NCBI RefSeq assembly: GCF_001675045.1
Contig: NZ_LYPA01000064.1
Coordinates: 124,001 to 188,000, forward strand
Direction of reading: 5' to 3'
DNA length: 64,000 nt
Origin: Paenibacillus oryzae
Lineage (GTDB): Bacteria > Bacillota > Bacilli > Paenibacillales > Paenibacillaceae
The notes below the pieces were generated by a model. The model saw only the letters and a list, made by a program, of their open reading frames with translations, was not told the origin of the DNA and made no database searches. Below, in pieces: positions 8,088 to 17,302 of this stretch (positions within the stretch are counted from its first letter, which is position 1; every line of letters starts with the position of its first letter). The position numbers and the translations under genes are program-made.

Positions 8088-9120
8088 GGGCCAACTCCCC
8101 TGTCATTTGAATTAACTGCTCCAGCTTGGCGGAGGCTTTGCCTGTGTCGATTATTTGCCCTGCAAGCTTTGCTCCTTCAGCGATGGATGAAGCCAAACCG
8201 CCGATATAGATGCACGCGCCGGCATTGGCAAGCACGATATCGCGGTAGGCCCCTGTTTCCTCGCCGAGGAATACACGGCGAATGAGAGCCGCGTTAACGT
8301 CTGCTTCTCCGCCTTTTACGTCCTCGATGGAATACCGGGCAAAACCAAGCTCCTCCGGTGTTACATCATAGGTTTTCACTACGCCGTTTTTCAGCTCAGA
8401 TACCTGCGTCGGCGCGGATATGCTGATTTCGTCCAGGCCGTCATGGCTGCTCACAACAAGCGCCTGACGCAAGCCAAGCTCGCCCAGCACCTCTGCAATC
8501 GTTTCCGTGCGGGAGCGGTCGTACAGCCCCAAGAGCTGGCGGTCGGCTCCCGCCGGATTGGTCAGCGGTCCCAGCATATTGAATATGGTCCGCACTCCCA
8601 GCTCCCGGCGCGGTCCGGCTGCATGCTTCAGCGAAGGATGGTACAGCTGGGCGAACATAAAGCAAATGCCTATTTCCCGGAGGCACTCCGCGGCGGCTTC
8701 CGGAGACAGGTCCAGCTTGACGCCCAGCGCCTCCAAAACGTCCGCGCTCCCGGATTTTCCCGACATGGCGCGGTTCCCGTGTTTGGCTACCTTGATTCCG
8801 GCCGCCGCCGCTATAATGGAAGAAGCCGTTGAAATGTTAAATTTATGAATGCCCGAGCCGCCCGTTCCGCATGTGTCCAGCAGCTCCTTATAGTCCGTCA
8901 CCACATGGCTGGAATGCTGTCTCATCGCCGCAGCGAATCCTGTAATTTCGTCCTTTGTTTCACCCTTCATTCGCAGCGCCGTTGCAACAGCGGCTATTTG
9001 CGCAGCCGTTGCTTCGCCGCTCATGATACAGCTCATTACAGCGGTTGCCTCTTCCCGGCCAAGGCTGCGGCCTTCCATCAAAGCGCCAAGCGCTCTTTGC
9101 ATCGTAAGTGGAGAGTTCAT
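8074..9120 (-). CDS. trpD: Anthranilate phosphoribosyltransferase
   Basis: 348 aa. Transfers phosphoribosyl from PRPP to anthranilate. DTCGTGGSGIHKFNIST (about residues 83-99) is the PRPP-binding glycine-rich loop; KHGNRAMSGKSGSADVLEALG and VVSSHDGLDEIS are further signatures. It starts 1 bp after the trpE stop and overlaps trpC by 14 bp. There is no glutamine amidotransferase (TrpG) domain or gene in this operon, so TrpE probably uses an amidotransferase shared with folate synthesis (PabA), as in B. subtilis. Confidence 0.97.
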   Translation of the reverse strand: MNSPLTMQRALGALMEGRSLGREEATAVMSCIMSGEATAAQIAAVATALRMKGETKDEITGFAAAMRQHSSHVVTDYKELLDTCGTGGSGIHKFNISTASSIIAAAAGIKVAKHGNRAMSGKSGSADVLEALGVKLDLSPEAAAECLREIGICFMFAQLYHPSLKHAAGPRRELGVRTIFNMLGPLTNPAGADRQLLGLYDRSRTETIAEVLGELGLRQALVVSSHDGLDEISISAPTQVSELKNGVVKTYDVTPEELGFARYSIEDVKGGEADVNAALIRRVFLGEETGAYRDIVLANAGACIYIGGLASSIAEGAKLAGQIIDTGKASAKLEQLIQMTGELAHVSR

Positions 9121-9121
9121 A

Positions 9122-10699
9122 TTAAACCTTCTCCCTTCCGGCAGGAACCTCGTAATCGGAATTAATGGAAGAGCCGGAAAAAGGCTTCCCCGCAGCAGGA
9201 GTTAATTCGCCAAAGCTGGCTTCAGCCGCTCGAATGGCCTTTAAAAGCGCCTTGGCTTTATTGATCGTTTCCATGTATTCATTTTCCGGCACAGAATCCC
9301 ATACAATCCCCGCTCCGCTCTGAACATAAGCCTTTCCGTTTTTAAAAATGATCGTCCGAATTGTGATGCACGTATCCATCGTGCCGCCAAAGCCCAAATA
9401 GCCGATTGCTCCAGCATAAGCGCCGCGCGCTTCATTCTCAAGCTCCGCAATGATTTCCATTGCGCGCAGCTTGGGCGCTCCCGATACGGTTCCCGCAGGC
9501 AAGCAGGAGATGAAGGCATCAAAAAAGTCTTTATCCGGGCTCAGCTTGCCCGATACATTGGAAACAATATGCATGACATGAGAATAACGCTCAATCTCCA
9601 TAAAAGAATCGCATTTCACCGTACCAAACCTAGACACCCGGCCAATATCATTTCTTCCCAAATCCACCAGCATCAAATGCTCCGCCCGTTCCTTCTCGTC
9701 GGCAAGCAAATCGCGCTCCAGCGCTTCATCCTCCTCCGGCGTTGCGCCGCGGGGTCTGGTGCCTGCAATCGGCCTTGTCTCCACATGATCGCCGCGGATT
9801 TTGACAAGCGCTTCAGGCGAAGTGCCTACAATAACCTCTTCTCCCATCTTCAAATAGTACATATAAGGGGAAGGATTCATCGTTCGCAAAACGCGGTAAA
9901 CAGCCAGCGGGTCTACCTCCGTTTCAACGCTGAAGCGCTGCGACAGCACCACTTGAAAAATATCGCCCGCGCGTATATATTCCTTGGCGCTTTCAACGTT
10001 CGCAATAAACTGCTCCTTCGTCAAATTGGATTGTACATTGCCGAGCTCAGGGTCCGGAGGATAGGTCCCGCTCATGGACGGCAGAGCCTTTATCGGCTCT
10101 CTGAGCCGGCTAATCAATCGATTCAGCTTGGCTGATGTATCATTATAGCTTTTTTCTATATCAGCATCGGTTGCGCCCGCAGGAATATGGACATTGCCGA
10201 TGATTTGCAGCTGCTGCTTGAAATGGTCAAAAACGATAACCTGATCGCAAAACATAAATTGCAAGTCGTCCATGTCCAGATCATCCGTTTTATGAGGCGG
10301 CAAATTTTCATAATATTGAAGCAGGTCGTATCCAAAAAATCCGATGGCCCCTCCGGTAAAGGGCGGCAGCTCCGGCAGAGCCGGACTTCTGAACGAACGC
10401 AGCTTGGCTTTAAGCAGCTCAATCGGCTTATCGTCCAGCACCGTTGTTTCTCCTCCGTGCTCCAGCACCATCTTGCCGTTTTTTCCATGCAGCTTCAGAA
10501 AAGGGTCGTTGCCGATAAAGGAATATCGCGCCCATTTGGCGCCCCCTTCTACGCTCTCCAGCAAAAAGGCGTGTTCCTCGCGCGCAAATTGCTGAAAAAT
10601 CGAAATTGGCGTTTCCGTATCCGCCATCACATGTCGGACAATGGGAATCAGATTATATGTTTCCGCCAGCTTTTGAACCTGCTTCAATTCGTTTGACAT
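9122..10699 (-). CDS. trpE: Anthranilate synthase component I
   Basis: 525 aa. Converts chorismate plus ammonia or glutamine to anthranilate, the committed step of tryptophan synthesis. The LLES motif in AFLLESVEGG (about residue 41) marks the tryptophan feedback site. The chorismate-binding core runs from about 240 to 500 and includes VGTSPEALVK, RPIAGTRPRG, VDLGRNDIGR and SGAPKLRAMEII. The start at 10699 (MSNELKQ) has GGAGG 10 nt upstream; a longer frame to 10855 runs through the attenuator hairpin and is not real. Expression is set by the TRAP-type leader upstream. Partner TrpG is not encoded here. Confidence 0.96.
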   Translation of the reverse strand: MSNELKQVQKLAETYNLIPIVRHVMADTETPISIFQQFAREEHAFLLESVEGGAKWARYSFIGNDPFLKLHGKNGKMVLEHGGETTVLDDKPIELLKAKLRSFRSPALPELPPFTGGAIGFFGYDLLQYYENLPPHKTDDLDMDDLQFMFCDQVIVFDHFKQQLQIIGNVHIPAGATDADIEKSYNDTSAKLNRLISRLREPIKALPSMSGTYPPDPELGNVQSNLTKEQFIANVESAKEYIRAGDIFQVVLSQRFSVETEVDPLAVYRVLRTMNPSPYMYYLKMGEEVIVGTSPEALVKIRGDHVETRPIAGTRPRGATPEEDEALERDLLADEKERAEHLMLVDLGRNDIGRVSRFGTVKCDSFMEIERYSHVMHIVSNVSGKLSPDKDFFDAFISCLPAGTVSGAPKLRAMEIIAELENEARGAYAGAIGYLGFGGTMDTCITIRTIIFKNGKAYVQSGAGIVWDSVPENEYMETINKAKALLKAIRAAEASFGELTPAAGKPFSGSSINSDYEVPAGREKV

Positions 10700-10742
10700 T
10701 GCAAACAACCTCCATCCATCAAATAAAATCTCATTTTCGCCC

Positions 10743-10775
10743 AATAAAAAAGCCCCTGCCTGAGCAGGGGGGCTT
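10743..10775 (-). terminator. Attenuator terminator in the trp leader
   Basis: Minus strand AGCCCCCCTGC, short loop, GCAGGGGCT, then TTTTTTA. It ends 44 bp before trpE. GCAGGG at about 10817-10822 in the upstream leader could pair with the CCCUGC of the 5' arm to form an antiterminator. Confidence 0.88.
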
Positions 10776-10872
10776 GTGATAGGAGAATGATGAAGATGGC
10801 TGTTGATGTTCTGCAGCCCTGCAATACGGTAAAGACCAACAGCAAAGAGAAGCATGTTTAGTTCATCCCGAA

Positions 10873-10980
10873 CTCTCTGCTCAAGCCTTCTGGCTCTTAT
10901 CTGATCTACCTTCTTGCACTCGCTCTATGCTCTTCTCATCTCGTCTCAGCTAAAAACCTGCTCTGCTCTAACTCATTCTA
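10873..10980 (-). promoter_or_regulatory. TRAP-binding leader: tandem GAG/UAG triplets
   Basis: The minus-strand leader RNA holds about fourteen GAG or UAG triplets between 10980 and 10875. Seven follow at 5-6 nt steps between 10952 and 10919: UAG, GAG, GAG, GAG, GAG, UAG, GAG with 2-3 nt spacers, the exact layout bound by the 11-subunit TRAP ring. Four more lie upstream (UAG, GAG, GAG, GAG) and four looser ones downstream. Tryptophan-loaded TRAP would wrap this RNA and favour the terminator at 10743-10775. The TRAP gene mtrB is in this same window at 21264-21485. Confidence 0.92.
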
Positions 10981-10988
10981 TGCGTATT

Positions 10989-11018
10989 AATATAATTCAA
11001 AAGGATGCCCCGCGTCAA
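10989..11018 (-). promoter_or_regulatory. Sigma-A promoter of trpEDCFBA
   Basis: Minus strand TTGACG (11013-11018), 18-bp spacer, TATATT (10989-10994). A start near 10982 puts the TRAP triplets at the very 5' end of the RNA, as in B. subtilis. Confidence 0.75.
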
Positions 11019-11099
11019 CCGCTAGTTAAGGTTGTTCAAAAAGTTAACTTCCCATTACACGGCAAGCCTGGCGTACAGCCAGCATCGGAACAGGGTGTT

Positions 11100-11465
11100 T
11101 TACTTGCTCAAATCCGGTCGAAGCGCCTTGGCGCCCCCAAGATAAATATGCTTGATGTCACGCTGCGACTTGTCCGTATTTACCGTTACCATAAGCCGGA
11201 TACAACGCTCAAGGCTGCCCTTTACAGGAACCTCCAAAGCGCACATCAAGGGCACAAGCTCCCAGCCAGGCAGCTGGCGGATGCTTTGTGCCGGGAAAGC
11301 CTGGTCCAGATCGCCCGTCACCGTAATCAATACACTGCAAATATCCTCAGGCAGCACCTCGTTTTGAGCCATAACTTCCATAACCATGGTTTTGGTCGCA
11401 TCGGCAATTTGCGCCGCATCATTGGCTTCAACCGTAACTGCTCCACGTATTCCCCGTACACTCAT
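11100..11465 (-). CDS. aroH: Chorismate mutase, AroH type
   Basis: 121 aa. Rearranges chorismate to prephenate, the branch to tyrosine and phenylalanine. It belongs to the small trimeric AroH class: MSVRGIRGAVTVEAND at the start holds the conserved Arg that binds the substrate carboxylate. ITVTGDLDQAFPAQSIRQ and CIRLMVTVNTD match the rest of the fold. It lies 6 bp after aroB and ends before the internal trp promoter, so it is the last gene transcribed only from the aro promoter, although read-through into trp is possible. Confidence 0.95.
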   Translation of the reverse strand: MSVRGIRGAVTVEANDAAQIADATKTMVMEVMAQNEVLPEDICSVLITVTGDLDQAFPAQSIRQLPGWELVPLMCALEVPVKGSLERCIRLMVTVNTDKSQRDIKHIYLGGAKALRPDLSK

Positions 11466-11471
11466 AGCTGT

Positions 11472-12566
11472 TTATGCCTCCCGTTTTAATTCCTCAACGA
11501 TTTCCCTCACCCACGCTAACGGAACATCCGGCTTGATCTCGACAGAACCAATTGAAGTCGGAACAACAAAAACGGCTGTGCCCTCCGAAAATTTCTTGTC
11601 GTGCATCAGCGCCGCCATAATGGCATCGGTATCCATATGCGCCGGCACGGCAACCGGCAAGCCGCAGCTCTGAAGCGCTCGCTTCGTGGTTTCATAAACC
11701 TCGACAGGCGCGCCATATCGCACGCCAAGCTTCGCGGAGCCAATCATGCCGATAGAAATCGCCTCGCCATGCTGCAGCTCGTTGTAGCCAGCCACAGCCT
11801 CCAGCGCATGACCGATTGTATGGCCCAAATTCAGAATGGCGCGCAAGCCGCTTTCCCGTTCATCCTGCGAAACCACATTCGCTTTCACTCCGCAGCCCTT
11901 GAACAAGGCGTAACCCAAGGCGTCGGCATCCAGCTCTAGCAGCCGGTTTGCATTTTCCTCACACCAGGCTGTAAACTCCGCATCCCAGATCAGGCCGTGT
12001 TTAACGACCTCGGCAAGTCCCGAAGAAACCTCGCGTGGCGGCAGCGTTTTGAGCGTAGACAGATCATACAGGACAAACTCCGGCTGATGAAAAGCTCCGA
12101 TAATGTTTTTGGCAAGGGGATGGTTAACCGCAACCTTGCCGCCGACACTGCTGTCATGAGCCAGAATCGTTGTAGGAATTTGAATAAATTTAATTCCACG
12201 CATATAGGATGCTGCCGCAAACCCGGCCAAATCGCCAACCACGCCGCCCCCTAAAGCAACAATGGCAGACTTGCGGTCCAAGCCCGCTTCCAGCGCTTTG
12301 GTGACCAGTTCCTCCAGCATAGCCAAGCTTTTGGAGCTTTCGCCGGACGGCACAGCCGCAGCTGCCACCGTGAAGCCGCCTTGCGCCAGATTGGCAGACA
12401 AAGCTTCCAAATAATGCGGGGCAACCTTGCTGTCGGTCACAATCATAAGAGGAGACTTGGTGCTTACGCCATGTTTTATAAAGTAGGAGGAAGCCTCCTG
12501 CAGAAGGCCCTCTCCTATATAGATGGGATAGGAACGGTCGCCAAGATCAACGTGTACGCTGCGCAT
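11472..12566 (-). CDS. aroB: 3-Dehydroquinate synthase
   Basis: 364 aa. Second step of the shikimate pathway, converting DAHP to 3-dehydroquinate with catalytic NAD and a divalent metal. ALGGGVVGDLAGFAAA (about residues 104-119) is the NAD-binding loop; SSVGGKVAVNHP (about 139-150), NLGHTIGHALE (about 243-253) and LQHGEAISIGM carry metal-binding residues. It sits between aroC (3-bp gap) and aroH (6-bp gap). Confidence 0.97.
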   Translation of the reverse strand: MRSVHVDLGDRSYPIYIGEGLLQEASSYFIKHGVSTKSPLMIVTDSKVAPHYLEALSANLAQGGFTVAAAAVPSGESSKSLAMLEELVTKALEAGLDRKSAIVALGGGVVGDLAGFAAASYMRGIKFIQIPTTILAHDSSVGGKVAVNHPLAKNIIGAFHQPEFVLYDLSTLKTLPPREVSSGLAEVVKHGLIWDAEFTAWCEENANRLLELDADALGYALFKGCGVKANVVSQDERESGLRAILNLGHTIGHALEAVAGYNELQHGEAISIGMIGSAKLGVRYGAPVEVYETTKRALQSCGLPVAVPAHMDTDAIMAALMHDKKFSEGTAVFVVPTSIGSVEIKPDVPLAWVREIVEELKREA

Positions 12567-12569
12567 CGT

Positions 12570-13739
12570 CTAATACCGCTCCAATTGCTCTTGATAGCTT
12601 TTCAGATTGGCGCGAATTTCCTCCATGGAGTCTCCGCCAAACTTCTCCAGGAATGCTTTGGCCACTTCCCAGGCCACAACATGCTCCATCACAACGCTTG
12701 CAGCCGGAACGGCGCAGCTGTCGGAACGCTCAACCTGTGCGGTAAAAGGCTCCTTAGTGTCGATATCTACGCTCCTGAGCGGCTTGTACAAGGTTGGAAT
12801 CGGCTTCATAACGCCGCGAACGACAATTTGCTCGCCATTTGTCATGCCGCCTTCAAAGCCGCCAAGACGGTTAGAGGCGCGATGGTATCCCTTCTCCTCG
12901 TTATACATGATTTCATCATGCACCTGAGAGCCCCGCAAACGGGCCGCTTCAAAGCCGATGCCAATTTCGCAGCCTTTGAAGGCATTAATGGAAACAACGG
13001 CTCCGGCAATTCGTCCATCCAGCTTGCGGTCCCATTGGACATGGCTGCCAAGACCAATCGGAACGCCTTCGACGATACATTCAACAATGCCGCCGATGGA
13101 ATCGCCTTCAGCCTTGATTTGATCAATGTACGCGGTCATTTTTTCCTCGGTCTCCTTGTCCACCACGCGAACGGAGGATTCCTCCGTCAGACGGATCAGC
13201 TCATCTACGGGAAGCTGATTGGGCGGAGCCTGAATTTCGCCGATGGAAATCACTTGTCCGGCAACCTTGATGCCAAACTCGGCCAGAAGCTGACGGGCAA
13301 CAGCCCCGACGGCAACGCGCGCAGCCGTCTCGCGAGCGCTTGAACGCTCCAATACGTTGCGCAGATCCTTCAGGTTGTATTTCAAGCCGCCGTTCAAATC
13401 GGCGTGGCCGGGGCGAGGACGATGCACACGGCGTTTTTCCTCGTCGCTGCCTTCAATGGGTTCAATGTTCATAACGGAAGTCCAGTGCTTCCAGTCATTG
13501 TTTTCTACAACCAATGCAACAGGAGCGCCTGTTGTCCGGCCATGACGAACGCCGCCAACAATAGCTGCCGTATCCTTTTCGATTTGCATTCTGCGGCCGC
13601 GGCCGTGACCCTTCTGCCGACGATGAAGCTGGAAATTCAGCTCTTCAAAATCAAGGGTCAGATTGCTTGGCAATCCCTCTATAATGGCGGTCAGCTGCGG
13701 ACCGTGGGTTTCTCCAGCTGTCAAATAGCGTAAACTCAA
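12570..13739 (-). CDS. aroC: Chorismate synthase
   Basis: 389 aa. Converts EPSP to chorismate using reduced FMN; called aroF in B. subtilis. [16 protein letters not shown] at the N-terminus, [26 protein letters not shown] and [16 protein letters not shown] are the expected flavin- and substrate-binding signatures. It is the first gene of the aro-trp cluster, transcribed from a clear sigma-A promoter at 13811-13839. Its product is the branch-point metabolite used by TrpE, AroH and, in the operon just upstream, MqnA. Confidence 0.97.
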   Translation of the reverse strand: MSLRYLTAGETHGPQLTAIIEGLPSNLTLDFEELNFQLHRRQKGHGRGRRMQIEKDTAAIVGGVRHGRTTGAPVALVVENNDWKHWTSVMNIEPIEGSDEEKRRVHRPRPGHADLNGGLKYNLKDLRNVLERSSARETAARVAVGAVARQLLAEFGIKVAGQVISIGEIQAPPNQLPVDELIRLTEESSVRVVDKETEEKMTAYIDQIKAEGDSIGGIVECIVEGVPIGLGSHVQWDRKLDGRIAGAVVSINAFKGCEIGIGFEAARLRGSQVHDEIMYNEEKGYHRASNRLGGFEGGMTNGEQIVVRGVMKPIPTLYKPLRSVDIDTKEPFTAQVERSDSCAVPAASVVMEHVVAWEVAKAFLEKFGGDSMEEIRANLKSYQEQLERY

Positions 13740-13810
13740 GTAAAAGCTCCTCCTTCAATGCCAGGCCAGTTGGCGTCAGGCGTTGTCTTTATCCCGTAAC
13801 ATCTTTGCTC

Positions 13811-13839
13811 ATTATAGTACAGCACCGACCGTTTGACAA
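13811..13839 (-). promoter_or_regulatory. Sigma-A promoter of the aroC-aroB-aroH operon
   Basis: Minus strand TTGTCA (13834-13839), 17-bp spacer, TATAAT (13811-13816), giving a leader of about 65 nt before aroC. Confidence 0.85.
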
Positions 13840-13880
13840 GAAAACTATTTTTTTGCTTCAACGCGTCAGAGCAAATGGGC

Positions 13881-13924
13881 AAAAAGGAGCCGGGAGCCCA
13901 TTTCAGCAATGGATTCCCGGCTTC
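13881..13924 (-). terminator. Terminator of the hepS-cheR-small gene operon
   Basis: Long stem on the minus strand, GAAGCCGGGA with TCCCGGCTC, continued by CCATT/AATGG inside, then TTTTT. It lies directly before the aroC promoter and insulates the two operons. Confidence 0.88.
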
Positions 13925-13932
13925 GGCCGCCG

Positions 13933-14115
13933 TTATTGATGAGGCTGCAGAACGTCCCGCCTGGCCGCTGTTGCGGCCAAACCCGCGTCCATGCTCCGTG
14001 TCCAGACCTTCATCAATTCCTTCATTTGCCTTCCCTCTAAACCAATAATTTGCGCGCATTCCTGTATCGTAATGTCTCCTCGGCGATAAGCAGAAATGAC
14101 TTTGCGCTTGTCCAT
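13933..14115 (-). CDS. Small helix-turn-helix-like protein, unknown role
   Basis: 60 aa, start MDKRKVISAYRRG with GGAGGG 9 nt upstream. Residues about 14-36 (DITIQECAQIIGLEGRQM) have the spacing of a helix-turn-helix, so DNA or partner binding is possible. The C-terminal third is Ala/Arg rich and looks disordered. It follows cheR by 88 bp with no terminator between, and is closed by the hairpin at 13881-13924, so it is probably the last gene of the menaquinone/cheR operon. A longer frame to 14163 lacks a ribosome site. I cannot assign a function; a link to aro/trp control would be speculation. Confidence 0.65.
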   Translation of the reverse strand: MDKRKVISAYRRGDITIQECAQIIGLEGRQMKELMKVWTRSMDAGLAATAARRDVLQPHQ

Positions 14116-14203
14116 TGTCCGTCTCCCTCCATATCCAGGAGCTGCTGCTTTTAAAACATGCACAGGAAGTGCCTGTTCCTAGTATAGGAGAAGTTGAAAG
14201 GGG

Positions 14204-14983
14204 CTATACCCGGCGATAAAAAAACGTATCCGCCGTTTCAAAGCCATATTGCGCCGGAGAAAAAATTTGTTCCGTGCTTCCAACAAACAGAAGTCCTCCC
14301 GGACGGAGCGCAGCGGAAAATTTATGATAGAGCGAATGCTTGGCTTCCTCTGTAAAATAGATCATAACATTCCTGCACACAATGAGGTCAAAGCCGCTGT
14401 CGAACTTATCATGCAGCAAATTTTGCTGACGGAAGGTTACGGCTTTCTTCAGCTTGTCCGACACATGGAAAGCGCCCTCCGACTCGGAAAAATATTGCTT
14501 GCGGCATTTAGCCGGAACGTCGCGGAGAGATCGCTCCAGATAGACGCCTTCCTGAGCTTTGGCCAACACGCCGTTATCAAGATCGGTGGCAAGGAGCATC
14601 GATTTTTCCAAAACGCCCAGCTCCGACAAAATCATCGCCAGCGTATAAGGCTCCTCGCCTGTGGAGCAAGCGGCGCTCCAAATTTTCGGCTTGGCGCTGT
14701 GCTGAATCATCTTGGGCAAAAATGTATTCATCAGCACCTCCCATCTTCCCGGGTTGCGCCAAAATTCGGAAACGTTGATGGTCATCCGATCCAAAAATTC
14801 ATTCATTAGCGCGCGGCTTGATTCCAGCGCTTCGCCATAGGCCGCAAAGGTGGAATAGCCGTGCTTCATGCGGAGTGTAGTGAGACGCCGTTTCATTTGC
14901 GCTTCCTTATACTGCGACAAATCAATATCCGTTTTCCGTTTGATGCGTGTAATAAACTGTATGAAATCCTGGTCCTCGGACAT
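14204..14983 (-). CDS. cheR: Chemotaxis protein-glutamate O-methyltransferase
   Basis: 259 aa. Uses S-adenosylmethionine to methylate glutamates of chemoreceptors, resetting the chemotaxis response. The N-terminal helical CheR domain (about residues 1-75, with YKEAQMKRRLTTL) binds receptors. The Rossmann domain has SAACSTGEEPYTLAM (about 102-116) for SAM binding, and FDLIVCRNVMIYF and LFVGSTEQIF are later signatures. It is encoded 21 bp after ndk, matching the ndk-cheR order of B. subtilis, and no other chemotaxis genes are nearby. Confidence 0.95.
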   Translation of the reverse strand: MSEDQDFIQFITRIKRKTDIDLSQYKEAQMKRRLTTLRMKHGYSTFAAYGEALESSRALMNEFLDRMTINVSEFWRNPGRWEVLMNTFLPKMIQHSAKPKIWSAACSTGEEPYTLAMILSELGVLEKSMLLATDLDNGVLAKAQEGVYLERSLRDVPAKCRKQYFSESEGAFHVSDKLKKAVTFRQQNLLHDKFDSGFDLIVCRNVMIYFTEEAKHSLYHKFSAALRPGGLLFVGSTEQIFSPAQYGFETADTFFYRRV

Positions 14984-15004
14984 ATTGGCCTCCTGGTCGC
15001 GTGG

Positions 15005-15448
15005 CTAAATCCACCGCTGAATGCTATGCTCGTATTCCACAAGCTCGTGAGGGGCAAAAAACAAGCTGATTTCGCGTTTTGCGTTTTCCGGCGAATCGGA
15101 ACCGTGAATCAAATTAAAGTTGGTATGTACGGCAAAGTCGGAGCGAATCGTGCCAGGAGCCGCATCGACGGCATTGGTTTTTCCAATCAACGCTCTGGTC
15201 AGGGCAATAGCATTATCTCCGCTCCATACCATGGCAAATACCGGACCGGATGAAATAAAAGACAGCAGCCGCTCATAAAAATCTTTGCCTTTATGCTCGG
15301 CATAATGATTTTCCGCAAGCTCTCGCGAAATGACCATGAATTTCGCTGCTTTCAGCTGCAGCCCCTTGCGTTCAAACCGGGAAACAATTTCACCGATAAG
15401 TCCGCGCTGGACGCCGTCTGGTTTGATCATTAGAAATGTCTGTTCCAT
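15005..15448 (-). CDS. ndk: Nucleoside diphosphate kinase
   Basis: 147 aa. Transfers the gamma phosphate between nucleoside triphosphates and diphosphates through a phosphohistidine. [16 protein letters not shown] starts the protein, and [16 protein letters not shown] (about residues 112-127) contains the active-site His and the conserved NAKREI-type tail motif. The start at 15448 has GGAGGG 11 nt upstream; the frame extended to 15493 overlaps the hepT stop and lacks support. Confidence 0.97.
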   Translation of the reverse strand: MEQTFLMIKPDGVQRGLIGEIVSRFERKGLQLKAAKFMVISRELAENHYAEHKGKDFYERLLSFISSGPVFAMVWSGDNAIALTRALIGKTNAVDAAPGTIRSDFAVHTNFNLIHGSDSPENAKREISLFFAPHELVEYEHSIQRWI

Positions 15449-15470
15449 GCCCACTTCATCCCTCCATTTA

Positions 15471-16445
15471 TTAATAATTACGCTTGCCCACAAAATGGGC
15501 GATGTCGATCAGGTTTTTGCGAGCGGGAATCGCAGGCAAATCGTTAAGGGCTTCAAGCGCTTTGGCAATATAGCGATTCGCCATTTCGTCCGCCAGCTCT
15601 CCTCCTTCGCTGTTCCTGATAAGCGTAATAGCCCTGCGCGTGTCAGCCATCCCTTCCTGTGAACGAATCATACTGATTTCGTTTAACAAGGGACCGCGAA
15701 TCTTCTGATCCCTCAGCGCAAGCAATACAGGAAGCGTTATATTGCCTTGCCGCATATCAGAGCCTGGCGGTTTGCCGATCTGCTTTTCTGTGCCGTACAA
15801 ATCAAGCAAATCATCACGGATTTGAAAAGCCATCCCGACGTTGTAGCCAAACCGGTATAGCGCGCTGGAATGCGTCCGGCTTACCCCCGTCGCCACTGCC
15901 CCAAGCTCACAGCTGATTGCGATCAGCAATGCCGTTTTTCTGCGAATGCGCAGCAAATATTGACGCATGGTTTGCTCCGTGTTGAAAAAATCGCGGATTT
16001 GCTCCATCTCGCCAATACACATTTGCACAAGCGCTTTGGATAATAGCTGATGAATCCGGGGATTGGGAAGCTCCGTTGCTATGCTGAGAGCTCGGCCATG
16101 TATATAGTCTCCCGTATACATCGCGATACGGTTGTCCCACTTCGATTTAACGGTGGGCTGCCCTCTGCGGGTGTCTGCGTCATCAATGACATCGTCATGG
16201 ACAAGCGAAGCCATATGTATCAGCTCAAGCGGAACGGCAACCCGCTTCAGCACATCGAGATTGTAGTCTCCGAATTTCCCTGCAAGCAGCACGAACACGG
16301 GCCTTATTCGCTTGCCGCCCGCTTTCAGCAGGTGCATGGACGCTTCGCTGAGCAGCATATGGTCATCGCTGACGCTGCGCTCCAGCTCCTGCTCGATCAC
16401 AGATAGATCGCCTTTCATTTTGGCATACAGATCTAATAGTTTCAT
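15471..16445 (-). CDS. hepT: Heptaprenyl diphosphate synthase component II
   Basis: 324 aa. Catalytic subunit of the two-part prenyl transferase that builds the C35 side chain of menaquinone-7. Both Asp-rich motifs are present: [12 protein letters not shown] (about residues 84-95, first DDxxD with the following Arg-Arg) and [13 protein letters not shown] (about 211-223). The start ATG overlaps the mqnA stop (ATGA), so the two are coupled. Its partner HepS is at the head of the same operon. A frame extended to 16565 runs through the end of mqnA and is rejected. Confidence 0.95.
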   Translation of the reverse strand: MKLLDLYAKMKGDLSVIEQELERSVSDDHMLLSEASMHLLKAGGKRIRPVFVLLAGKFGDYNLDVLKRVAVPLELIHMASLVHDDVIDDADTRRGQPTVKSKWDNRIAMYTGDYIHGRALSIATELPNPRIHQLLSKALVQMCIGEMEQIRDFFNTEQTMRQYLLRIRRKTALLIAISCELGAVATGVSRTHSSALYRFGYNVGMAFQIRDDLLDLYGTEKQIGKPPGSDMRQGNITLPVLLALRDQKIRGPLLNEISMIRSQEGMADTRRAITLIRNSEGGELADEMANRYIAKALEALNDLPAIPARKNLIDIAHFVGKRNY

Positions 16446-17302
16446 TCCTTCACCTTTAGAGGGGATTGTAGTTCCAAAAAGGATAACTTGACGTCCTGCG
16501 GCAGCAGCTCCATCTCTTTGGCTAGCCGGAAATAAAGCTCCAGCCCTTCTTGCAGCCGAGGGCAAAAATCGTATTGCAGCGTTTCAAAATACATGCGCCA
16601 ATAGTCGCGCGTTCCGCCAAGCCGCGAGCAAGCTTCGTCAACAAGCGGCTCCGTCTCAGCGCAGTTTCTGATTCTGCATTCTTTAAGTAAGCGATATACA
16701 TCCGCAATGCCGTCCGGGTTTTTCTCCACCGCTTCCTTGCGTGCGGCTACGACGGCATAGGTCATGCCCAGCCCCGTCCATTCCTGCCACAGCTGGCCAA
16801 GATCCAAAACCTCGTAGGAATGGTTTTGCCAGGAGGCGGCAATGGCAGGGTCCCCGATCAGCAATGCAGCATCCGCTGTTTTCAGCATTTCATCCAGATT
16901 CGGCTCCGCCGGGATATAGCTGGGATTACACTGAAATCGTTTAGCCATAATGATTTTCAGCAAATTGACCGACGTTTCGGATGTTGTCGTGACGGCAATG
17001 GTGCCTGGCTTTGCCTTGGCGATCGGCTGCTTCAAAAACAGCAAAATGGAATGGACCCGTCCAACCGTGCCAACCGACAAGCCGGGAAGCAGCGTATATT
17101 GATCGACATGTTTTCCATAAGAAAAAGAGGATATCGCCGATACGTCCAGCTCTCCGGCAGACAACATTCCATTTAGCTTCGAAGGCACTGCGGCTACCAG
17201 CCGGTAAAGCCCGTCCATTCCTTTGTCATCCAGGCCATGAAATAACGGCCAGGCATTTGCGTAATCAATTTCACCGATGATGATCGGGCGTTTCAAGCCC
17301 AT
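16442..17302 (-). CDS. mqnA: Chorismate dehydratase of the futalosine menaquinone pathway
   Basis: 286 aa. Dehydrates chorismate to 3-(1-carboxyvinyloxy)benzoate, the first step of the futalosine route to menaquinone. IGEIDYANAWPLFHGL at the N-terminus, VAAVPSKLNGMLSAGELDVSAISS (seen as VPSKLNGML and AISSFSYG), and LLPGLSVGTVG are typical of MqnA; MqnD paralogs differ in these motifs. The start at 17302 has GGGGAG 9 nt upstream and overlaps ubiX by 32 bp. It links chorismate from the adjacent aro cluster to quinone synthesis. MqnB, C and D are not in the window. Confidence 0.88.
   Translation of the reverse strand: MGLKRPIIIGEIDYANAWPLFHGLDDKGMDGLYRLVAAVPSKLNGMLSAGELDVSAISSFSYGKHVDQYTLLPGLSVGTVGRVHSILLFLKQPIAKAKPGTIAVTTTSETSVNLLKIIMAKRFQCNPSYIPAEPNLDEMLKTADAALLIGDPAIAASWQNHSYEVLDLGQLWQEWTGLGMTYAVVAARKEAVEKNPDGIADVYRLLKECRIRNCAETEPLVDEACSRLGGTRDYWRMYFETLQYDFCPRLQEGLELYFRLAKEMELLPQDVKLSFLELQSPLKVKE

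Noticed and set aside
10699..10980. T-box riboswitch as the trp leader
   Set aside because: No T-box motif (TGGNACCGCG) or specifier stem is seen; the GAG/UAG array explains the leader.
13736..14059. 107-aa minus-strand frame overlapping the small HTH-like gene
   Set aside because: It crosses the operon terminator and the aroC promoter and is in another frame from a gene with a clear ribosome site.
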